DNA of 27,527 nucleotides from Helicobacter sp. (GTDB taxonomy: Bacteria; Campylobacterota; Campylobacteria; Campylobacterales; Helicobacteraceae), in contig NZ_JAFLSB010000018.1 of assembly GCF_022511165.1 (NCBI RefSeq), forward strand, positions 1-27,527, written 5' to 3'. The notes beneath the pieces were generated by a model. It saw only the letters and a list, made by a program, of their open reading frames with translations. It was not told where the DNA came from and did not search any database. The translations under genes and the position numbers were made by a program. Shown piece after piece: positions 21,267 through 27,527 of the stretch (positions are counted from its first letter, which is position 1; each line of letters starts with the position of its first letter).

Positions 21267-22390
21267 ATATTTAACCTCATTGTAATCACTGAAAAAATGG
21301 CATTAATAAGAATCACCCAAAAAAGAGCATTTACCACGCTTTTAGTTGTTTCAATTCCTACAGATTCAGTATCGCCTTTGACATAAAGCCCACGAAAACA
21401 CCCTACAAGTGCGATTGCTGCACCAAAAAATGGAGCTTTAACTAAGCCCACCAAAAAATGGCTAATATCCACATATTCATAGAATCGCTCCAAATATTGC
21501 ACGAAGTTAATGCCTGTTTGGAGCTTCACTGCAAGCATTGCCGCAAATAAACTCACTGCATCAGCAACAAACACAAGTAAAGGCATTACAATCACGAGAG
21601 CTAACACACGAGGCAAGATAAGATAATCATAAAGGCTCAAATTCATTGTTTTAAGGGCGTCATTTTCTTCTGTAAGATTCATCACACCAATTTGCGCACT
21701 AAAGCTTGATGAACTGCGCCCAGCAATTACAATTGCTAAAATGAAAGGACCCATTTCACGCAAAGAAAGTTTAGCTACAATTTCCACGCTCATCAAAGGT
21801 GCGCCCATTTTTTCAAGTTGCAGCACACCTTGTAAGGCAATTGCATAGCTCACAATAAAAGCTGTTAAGAGCGCAACAGGCAAAGCTTTAAATCCGGATT
21901 CATTAATATGATAAAAAATAGAGCTTAAACGAAAGCGCGAGGGAGTAAAAAAAGAGCGAAAAAAATACCATAAGCACATTCCACAAAATTGTAAAAAATC
22001 AATAAAAGTATGAGTGAGTAGCGCAATCTTTTGCCCTAAAGGAATAAACAAAGAAGCAATAAAAGTAGAAAAATAATAAGGAGATTTAGATTCTAATTTT
22101 TGTGAAGATTCTAAAAGCGAAGAAAACATATCATCAATATGCGCTTGTGTGCCAACTAATGTAAAATTCTTTTCTTTGAGTAATTCACATAAAAATGCAC
22201 AAAATACATAATCAACCGATGAGGTATTGCTAAAATCAAGGATAATCAATGTTTGAGTATGAGAAGAGGCAAGAGATAAAAAAAGAGCCTTTGTAAAATC
22301 CTTTTGAGATTTTTTTGACAATCTCCAATCACATTGCCCATAGAATGTAATATGTATCTCATTTGAAGTAGAATGTATCTTAAAATCCAT
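21263..22390 (-). CDS. mlaE: Mla permease MlaE with fused N-terminal STAS domain
   Basis: This is the inner-membrane permease of the Mla lipid transporter. It has 375 residues. About 1-105 is a STAS-like domain (IHITFYGQCDWRLSK, TLIILDFSNTSSVDYVFCAF), the kind of domain that in E. coli is the separate subunit MlaB. The permease follows, with several hydrophobic segments and the MlaE hallmark (AIVIAGRSSSSFSAQIGVMN and a downstream acidic EEND). An RBS (AGGAAG) precedes the ATG. It is the first gene of mlaE-mlaF-mlaD-lipoprotein and is divergent from dnaN. No mlaC or mlaA is in the window. Confidence 0.92.
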   Translation of the reverse strand: MDFKIHSTSNEIHITFYGQCDWRLSKKSQKDFTKALFLSLASSHTQTLIILDFSNTSSVDYVFCAFLCELLKEKNFTLVGTQAHIDDMFSSLLESSQKLESKSPYYFSTFIASLFIPLGQKIALLTHTFIDFLQFCGMCLWYFFRSFFTPSRFRLSSIFYHINESGFKALPVALLTAFIVSYAIALQGVLQLEKMGAPLMSVEIVAKLSLREMGPFILAIVIAGRSSSSFSAQIGVMNLTEENDALKTMNLSLYDYLILPRVLALVIVMPLLVFVADAVSLFAAMLAVKLQTGINFVQYLERFYEYVDISHFLVGLVKAPFFGAAIALVGCFRGLYVKGDTESVGIETTKSVVNALFWVILINAIFSVITMRLNI

Positions 22391-22561
22391 TACTTCCTAA
22401 ACCTGCCCTTAAATTGATACACTATCATTTGTAGAATCCTTTTTTATTCATAAGAATCTAAAAGCATTCAAAATTATAACAAAAGTTGTAATATCGCACT
22501 CTTAAAGCCCCAAGATTCCACACAATATCGCTAAAAATACCAAAATATAAAAATTTTTAGA

Positions 22562-22567
22562 TATAAT
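22562..22567 (+). promoter_or_regulatory. -10 box (TATAAT) of the dnaN promoter
   Basis: A perfect TATAAT in TTAGATATAATCGCG lies 138 bases before the dnaN ATG and is preceded by A/T tracts. The transcript would begin near 22574 and carry a leader of about 130 bases that includes the dyad and the TTCAC motifs. Confidence 0.55.
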
Positions 22568-22578
22568 CGCGTGAATCT

Positions 22579-22608
22579 ATGTGATAACTTTAAATGAGTT
22601 ATTCACAT
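22579..22608. promoter_or_regulatory. Dyad with DnaA-box match upstream of dnaN
   Basis: ATGTGATAACT (22579-22589) and AGTTATTCACAT (22597-22608) form an inverted repeat with a single extra base in the right arm. The right arm contains TTATTCACA (22599-22607), an exact match to the TTATNCACA DnaA box and to the TTATTCACA form I recall for Helicobacter. The left arm gives TTATCACA on the other strand, one base short. It may be a DnaA-controlled site or an origin remnant. Confidence 0.4.
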
Positions 22609-22704
22609 CTCAAAGCAAAGAAAAAAGGCAGTTTTAAGAACATTTTCACTTTTTCACATTCCTTACTACTGCTACTAAAATCTATTACATAAAGGATATT
22701 ACAG

Positions 22705-23766
22705 ATGAAAATCTCACTCCCAAAGAATCTACTTGAGAGCGCTCTTACGAATTGCCAAAACTTCCTTGACAAAAGAGATAGATCACAAATTACTTCACAT
22801 ATTTACTTTGAAGTAAAAGAAGATACTTTTATCCTTAAAGCTACTGATTATGAAATTTACCTTGAATCCCATATCAATGTGCCTTCACTCTCTACTGGTA
22901 ATGCCACTGCAAATGGAAGACAGATTCTAGATACTATTAAACATCTTAAAGATGGCGAAGTTACCATTGAAACAGAACAAGATTCTATCCGTATTTCACA
23001 AGGCAAATCACGCACAAAGCTACCAATGTTTAATGCTGATGAATTCCCAAAATTCCCGGAATATGAAGCGAATAAACAGATTCAAATTGAATCTACAAAA
23101 TTCCTAAGCTCTATCAAAAAAATTAATCCTGCAGTGGATACAAATAATCCCAAATATGAGCTTAATGGCTCTTTACTTGATATTAAAGATTATAGTTTTA
23201 ATTTTGTCGCTACAGATACAAGACGTCTCGCTCTTATAGAATACAAAAGCCAATCAGTAGATACCCTCTCACTTGTTATCCCTAAAAAAGCTATTAATGA
23301 AATAACAAAGCTTTTTATTGATCATTTTGAGATTTATCACAACGGCACACATCTTATCCTTAAAAATGATGAATATACCTTTTATACAAAGCTTATTAAT
23401 GGCAAATACCCAGATTATGAAAAAATCATTCCTAAAGAATTTAAACACAAAGTTGTTCTTCCTAAAGATAGATTAATTGATGCTTTACAATTTGTTAAAA
23501 CACTCACAAGTAATATTAAAATCACTTTTACCCCAAATGAGGTGCTTTTTGAATCTCTTAATGAAGAAAGTGGGGAAGCTTCTACACAAATTGAAGCACA
23601 AACAGGCATTGAGTATCTAAGTCTTGGCATTAATTCTAAATATATCCTTGATTTTCTCTCACAAATAGATAGCAGTGAATTCACACTTTGTATCAATGAG
23701 CCAAATACACCATTTGTCGCCATAGATGACAATTTCTCAACCGTCATTATGCCTGTATTTCTCTAA
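22705..23766 (+). CDS. dnaN: DNA polymerase III sliding clamp (beta subunit)
   Basis: The beta clamp encircles DNA and tethers the replicative polymerase and other partners. The product has 353 residues, organised as three similar domains of about 115 residues. Recognisable segments are MKISLPKNLLESALTNC, ATDYEIYLES, LNGSLLDIK and FVATDTRRLALIEY in the middle domain, and a C-terminal INEPNTPFVAIDDNFSTVIMPVFL, which matches the usual clamp ending (MPxx). AAAGGA lies upstream of the ATG. It is followed by gyrB after 39 bases, an origin-type neighbourhood, but dnaA is not adjacent. Confidence 0.96.
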   Translation: MKISLPKNLLESALTNCQNFLDKRDRSQITSHIYFEVKEDTFILKATDYEIYLESHINVPSLSTGNATANGRQILDTIKHLKDGEVTIETEQDSIRISQGKSRTKLPMFNADEFPKFPEYEANKQIQIESTKFLSSIKKINPAVDTNNPKYELNGSLLDIKDYSFNFVATDTRRLALIEYKSQSVDTLSLVIPKKAINEITKLFIDHFEIYHNGTHLILKNDEYTFYTKLINGKYPDYEKIIPKEFKHKVVLPKDRLIDALQFVKTLTSNIKITFTPNEVLFESLNEESGEASTQIEAQTGIEYLSLGINSKYILDFLSQIDSSEFTLCINEPNTPFVAIDDNFSTVIMPVFL

Positions 23767-23805
23767 AAATACAGCTTATTTTTTACCCCTATATTTGGAG
23801 TATGA

Positions 23806-26124
23806 ATGGAAAAAAAAGAATACCAAGCAAGTAATATCAAAGTTTTAAAAGGCTTAGAAGCAGTTCGAAAACGCCCGGGTATGTATATTGGCGATACAAA
23901 CTCTGGCGGTTTGCATCATATGATTTATGAAGTGGTAGATAATTCCATAGATGAGGCTATGGCAGGGTATTGCGATAGAATCAATATTACTCTTACACTT
24001 GAAGGAAGTGCCATTATAGAGGACAATGGACGCGGGATTCCTGTGGATCTTCACCCTACAGAAAATCTCCCCGCTGCTACTTTAGTGCTTACTACACTCC
24101 ACGCAGGTGGAAAATTTGATCAAGATACTTATAAAGTATCTGGCGGTTTGCACGGCGTGGGTGTATCCGTGGTTAATGCCCTTTCCCGCCGCCTTATTAT
24201 GACAATCAAAAAAAATGGACATATCTATCGCCAAGAATTCGCTCAAGGTATTCCCCAAAGTGAGTTAGAAATCATTGGGGAGAGTAAAAAACACGGCACA
24301 ACTATTGAATTTTTCCCCGATGGCGAAGTAATGGAAGTGCTTGAATTTGATAGTGAGATTCTTATTCGTAGATTTAAAGAAATGGCATATCTTAACCATA
24401 ATATCACTATTCATTTTAAAGATGAGCGCACACAATTTGAAGAGACATATCACTTTGAGGGAGGCTTAAGGCAATTTATCCAAGATATAAATAAAAAACC
24501 TCTCATCTCATCAGTTATAAGCTTTGAATCAAGTGAGCAAGAATGTGAAGTTGAAATTGCTCTTGCTTATAATGAGGGCTATGATGAGAAGCTCTTAAGC
24601 TTTGTTAATAATATCCGCACACCCGATGGTGGCACACACGAGGCAGGATTCCGCGCGGGACTAAGCCGAGCGATTATGAATTATATTGAGGCAAATGCTT
24701 CCGCAAGAGAGAAAGATTCTAAAGTCAATGGTGAAGATGTGCGTGAAGGGCTTGTGGCAATTATCTCTACAAAAGTGATTGATCCGCAATTTGAGGGGCA
24801 GACAAAAGGCAAACTTGGAAGCTCTTTTGTAAAGCCAATCGTGCAAAAGCTTACTTATGAGAAACTTTCAAAATTCTTTGAGGAGAATCCAAACGAGGCA
24901 AAAGCCATTATGCAAAAAGCCATTATGGCGGCGCGTGGGCGAGAAGCTGCTAAAAAAGCACGAGATTTAACGCGCAAAAAAGAGAATTTTTCAGTAGGCA
25001 CATTGCCGGGTAAATTGGCTGATTGTCAAAGCAAAGATCCAAGAGAATCTGAAATTTATCTTGTAGAGGGTGATAGTGCGGGAGGAAGCGCAAAACAAGG
25101 GCGAGATAGGGCTTTTCAAGCGATTTTACCTTTACGCGGAAAGATTTTGAATGTCGAAAAATCTCGCCTTGATAAGATTCTTAAATCTGATGAAATTAAA
25201 AATATGATTACTGCTTTTGGCTGTGGGATTGGTGATGAGTTTAATTTAGAGAAGCTTCGCTATCATAAAATTATTATTATGACTGATGCTGATGTTGATG
25301 GAAGCCATATACAAACGCTTCTAATGACTTTTTTTTATCGTTATTTAAAGCCACTTATCCAAAATGGACATATCTATATTGCTCAGCCCCCGCTTTATCG
25401 TTATAAAAGAGGTAAAAAGGAGATTTATCTTAAAGATGAACGCGCTTTGAGTGAATACCTTATTGAAAATGGCATTGAAAATTTTAGTTTTAAGGGCATT
25501 GGGAATAAAGAGCTTTTAGAGATTCTCAAATTTATCTCACATTATCGTAGCGTTCTTAAGGAGCTTGAAAAACGTTATCCTATGCTTGAGGTTGTGCGCT
25601 ATCTCGTGGAAAATAAGCATTTAGACACCCTCTCTCTCACAGATTTAAGTCAAAATATAGAATCCTTTTTGCAAGGTAAAGAATGTAATATTCTTAATAA
25701 AATTACCACACAAGAGCATATTACGCTTTATGTGCAAACAAAAGTAGGGCTTGTAGAGCTTGGTATTAATGATAGGCTTTTTAGGGATAATTTCTTTCAA
25801 CAAGCGCGTTTTATTTATGAGAAAATCGCAAGCAGAAACCTTGAATTTTTAAAGGGTGAAGATGTGATAGAGTTTTTAGAAAAAATCGAGGAGAGTGCTA
25901 AAAAAGATGCTTATATCCAGCGATATAAAGGCTTAGGTGAGATGAATCCAGACCAGCTATGGGAAACCACAATGATGCCTGCAAATCGCACATTTTTGCG
26001 TGTAAGAATCGATGATGATAGCTTGAGTGATGATATTTTTACACTTTTTATGGGTGATGAGGTAGAACCGCGTAGAGCCTATATCCAAAAACACGCCAAA
26101 GATGTTAAGAATCTTGATGTGTAA
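23806..26124 (+). CDS. gyrB: DNA gyrase subunit B
   Basis: GyrB is the ATPase subunit of gyrase, which adds negative supercoils with GyrA. The product has 772 residues. The GHKL ATPase domain has E42 and N46 (YEVVDNSIDEAM) and DNGRGIP (73-79), followed by GGLHGVGVSVVNALS. The TOPRIM domain has EGDSAGGSA near 421 and DADVDGSHI near 494. The C-terminus has the type IIA tail QRYKGLGEMNPDQLWETTM. The length and the absence of the large E. coli-type insertion fit Campylobacterota. TTTGGAG lies upstream of the ATG. Confidence 0.98.
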   Translation: MEKKEYQASNIKVLKGLEAVRKRPGMYIGDTNSGGLHHMIYEVVDNSIDEAMAGYCDRINITLTLEGSAIIEDNGRGIPVDLHPTENLPAATLVLTTLHAGGKFDQDTYKVSGGLHGVGVSVVNALSRRLIMTIKKNGHIYRQEFAQGIPQSELEIIGESKKHGTTIEFFPDGEVMEVLEFDSEILIRRFKEMAYLNHNITIHFKDERTQFEETYHFEGGLRQFIQDINKKPLISSVISFESSEQECEVEIALAYNEGYDEKLLSFVNNIRTPDGGTHEAGFRAGLSRAIMNYIEANASAREKDSKVNGEDVREGLVAIISTKVIDPQFEGQTKGKLGSSFVKPIVQKLTYEKLSKFFEENPNEAKAIMQKAIMAARGREAAKKARDLTRKKENFSVGTLPGKLADCQSKDPRESEIYLVEGDSAGGSAKQGRDRAFQAILPLRGKILNVEKSRLDKILKSDEIKNMITAFGCGIGDEFNLEKLRYHKIIIMTDADVDGSHIQTLLMTFFYRYLKPLIQNGHIYIAQPPLYRYKRGKKEIYLKDERALSEYLIENGIENFSFKGIGNKELLEILKFISHYRSVLKELEKRYPMLEVVRYLVENKHLDTLSLTDLSQNIESFLQGKECNILNKITTQEHITLYVQTKVGLVELGINDRLFRDNFFQQARFIYEKIASRNLEFLKGEDVIEFLEKIEESAKKDAYIQRYKGLGEMNPDQLWETTMMPANRTFLRVRIDDDSLSDDIFTLFMGDEVEPRRAYIQKHAKDVKNLDV

Positions 26125-26139
26125 TGCTTTATTGATTGA

Positions 26140-26162
26140 AGCTAAAGCTAGAGTTTTTAGCT
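26140..26162. terminator. Weak hairpin between convergent gyrB and SGNH gene
   Basis: AGCTAAA (26140-26146) pairs with TTTAGCT (26156-26162) around a 9-base loop, 16 bases after the gyrB stop. It has no clear U-tract, so a terminator role is only suggested by its position. Confidence 0.25.
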
Positions 26163-26193
26163 ACTTGTGTAAAAACAATACGCGTAAGATAAA

Positions 26194-27321
26194 TTAAAAT
26201 TTTATGCTCTCATCATTCATAATATCTATAATCTCGCTCATATCATAATTTTGAAGTTGTTTCTCAAGCTCTTTAAAATAATTTTCAACATTACTTGCAT
26301 CTAAATAGATTCCAAAGTCTTTAATAGGGATAAAGCTTTTATCTGTAAGCGTTTTAGCAATAAGTGTCCCTATATAAGGATAAAAATGATCATCATCGGG
26401 GTAATTTTGCACTTCTTGTGTGATTTCATTGAAGCCCTCAAATTGATAAATGCCTCCAAAAATATCAATATAGAGCCGAATGTATTTTTTATACTCCTCC
26501 CATCTTTTGGCAAAATTGATTTGAGATACAAATAAAGCTGTGGTTATAGGCGAAGTGTAAATCACAAAGTGTGATTGAGGATTGTTATTTTTAATACGCA
26601 TTAGGGCATTTTTAAGTTCTTGTTCATCATAGATGAAATTATTTTTAATAAATTCTAGGGTATGTCTTTTGAGCGTGTGACGAAAGGCTTTTAGCCTCTC
26701 TTCCTCTGTTGTTTTCTTTTTGTATTTTATGTTATCCCTTGAGTAATACATATTCCATTGTATCCCTCTTAAATTTTCAAGTGGAATCTCTTTGAGAAGC
26801 TTACTTGGGATAAATAATTTTTCCACCTGATTGAAAGGATTTTTTAATGGCTTAAATGTTTTTTCGTATCGCTCTTTAGCTTCTTTTTGATAGTTAGTAT
26901 TTGCTCCAAAAAAATCTATTTGCAAATAAATCGTCTCTAAAGTATGTCCTTTAGCTTTCATTAGCTCCAAATAAGATTCATATTCAAAAGGAATCATAGA
27001 GGCAACAGCAAAATTAAAAAGCTTTTGTCCCTTAAAATCATACTGATTTACAAATGTTGCCCTTGAGCTACCTAGCAACACACTATCATAGGATTCTTTT
27101 TTGCCATAATAAATTCTATTTGCCTTTTCTATTCTTTCATCTGTATATTCATAGAAACGATTATATTTATGTGTAGGGGCTCCATATAAAAAGTAGGGAT
27201 CAATAATAAGGTTTAAAAAGGCTATGAAGATAAAGGGGCATAGTACGCAGACAAATATAGCTACTATCATCTTTTTTTCACCGATAGGTTTAAGGAATAA
27301 GCTTTTTAGTTTTTTATACAT
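26194..27321 (-). CDS. SGNH/DltD-like membrane-anchored protein, MBOAT partner
   Basis: The 375-residue product has one N-terminal transmembrane helix (about 18-42) and a periplasmic domain. LLGSSRATF (82-90) carries the GSSR block with a candidate nucleophilic serine, and DDDHFYPYIG (309-318) carries a candidate Asp-His pair, together the layout of DltD/PatB/AlgX-type acyl transfer proteins. It starts 8 bases after the stop of an MBOAT acyltransferase gene, the standard pairing for exporting acetyl or other acyl groups to a cell-envelope polymer. The acceptor (peptidoglycan, a polysaccharide or lipopolysaccharide) cannot be told from the sequence. AGAGG precedes the ATG at 27321. Confidence 0.75.
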   Translation of the reverse strand: MYKKLKSLFLKPIGEKKMIVAIFVCVLCPFIFIAFLNLIIDPYFLYGAPTHKYNRFYEYTDERIEKANRIYYGKKESYDSVLLGSSRATFVNQYDFKGQKLFNFAVASMIPFEYESYLELMKAKGHTLETIYLQIDFFGANTNYQKEAKERYEKTFKPLKNPFNQVEKLFIPSKLLKEIPLENLRGIQWNMYYSRDNIKYKKKTTEEERLKAFRHTLKRHTLEFIKNNFIYDEQELKNALMRIKNNNPQSHFVIYTSPITTALFVSQINFAKRWEEYKKYIRLYIDIFGGIYQFEGFNEITQEVQNYPDDDHFYPYIGTLIAKTLTDKSFIPIKDFGIYLDASNVENYFKELEKQLQNYDMSEIIDIMNDESIKF

Positions 27322-27329
27322 TTATGCCT

Positions 27330-27527
27330 CTAAAAATTAAAATACAAAAACGGAGCATAAGGATTGCCTATAAGTGTCTTTAGAGCCCAAAATAATAATA
27401 TACTTATAAATATCACATAAAATAGATTTGCTTGAAAACTCTCCATTTTCTCTATGCTATTTTTAAACCCCCCACACACTACAAATGCCAAGATGATGTA
27501 AATTATCGTATCGTTTCGTCCGCCAAT
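27330..27527 (-). CDS. MBOAT O-acyltransferase (C-terminal 65 residues, start outside window)
   Basis: The frame enters from the right edge and ends at TAG 27330. The visible residues run IGGRNDTIIYIILAFVVCGG, then a second hydrophobic segment (LFYVIFISILLFWALKTLIG), ending NPYAPFLYFNF. A hydrophobic tail ending in FLYFxF is what AlgI/DltB/PatA-type membrane O-acyltransferases show. The next gene is a DltD-like SGNH protein, which supports the call. The catalytic histidine lies outside the window. Confidence 0.72.
   Translation of the reverse strand: MGGRNDTIIYIILAFVVCGGFKNSIEKMESFQANLFYVIFISILLFWALKTLIGNPYAPFLYFNF

Larger units (their letters stand above)
22391..22704 (+). other. mlaE-dnaN divergent intergenic region
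   Basis: These 314 bases hold no gene. They contain the presumed dnaN promoter (TATAAT at 22562-22567), a dyad with one exact DnaA-box match (listed separately), weaker TTCAC-core motifs (TTATTCATA near 22444 and TTTTTCACA at 22650-22658), and AT-rich sequence that must also contain the mlaE promoter, which I could not place. Confidence 0.5.

Overview
This window looks like chromosomal DNA from an enterohepatic-type Helicobacter (Campylobacterota). The inference rests on AT-rich composition, TATAAT-type -10 boxes and gene neighbourhoods I recall from this genus: fabZ-lpxA-clpX-mreB-mreC, ksgA-rnj-kdsD, and an mlaEFD cluster whose MlaE carries a STAS domain. There is no rRNA, tRNA, CRISPR array, phage or transposase. 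Nearly all genes are housekeeping, so the interest lies mostly in the intergenic sequence.

Layout. Positions 1-5848 (minus strand) hold one tightly packed run: a 31-residue membrane peptide, the queuosine enzyme queH, fabZ, lpxA, clpX, mreB and a truncated mreC. It joins lipid A and fatty acid synthesis, proteolysis and rod-shape control. Positions 5849-6414 are a gene-free gap with a dispersed repeat and a 20-bp perfect palindrome. Positions 6415-9149 (minus) carry rlmN, a nucleosidase-like gene and hisF. Positions 9358-13481 (plus) carry ksgA, the RNase J gene, the arabinose-5-phosphate isomerase gene and a small coiled-coil protein. Positions 13802-15943 hold a TonB-dependent receptor lying between two inverted 73-bp repeats. 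Positions 15944-16273 are built almost entirely of repeats. Then come a DsbC-like protein (minus), folK (plus), transaldolase (minus) and a 70-residue orphan (plus). Positions 19108-22390 (minus) are a Mla-type lipid transport operon: permease, ATPase, MCE protein, lipoprotein. dnaN and gyrB (plus) follow. The right end (minus) has an SGNH/DltD-like protein and the C-terminus of its MBOAT acyltransferase partner.

Main points from the hunt. (1) A 20-bp perfect palindrome occurs twice, at 6343-6362 (intergenic) and 8027-8046 (inside a gene). Its 16-bp core differs from the classical ParB centromere site parS only at the two central bases. (2) A family of intergenic repeats (here called X, Y and Z) links the gaps at 6.1, 13.5, 16.0-16.25 and 17.65 kb, and one Y pair brackets the TonB receptor. 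(3) A 31-residue single-span membrane peptide precedes queH and overlaps its start. (4) An exact match to the recalled Helicobacter DnaA-box consensus, within a dyad, lies upstream of dnaN although dnaA is absent.
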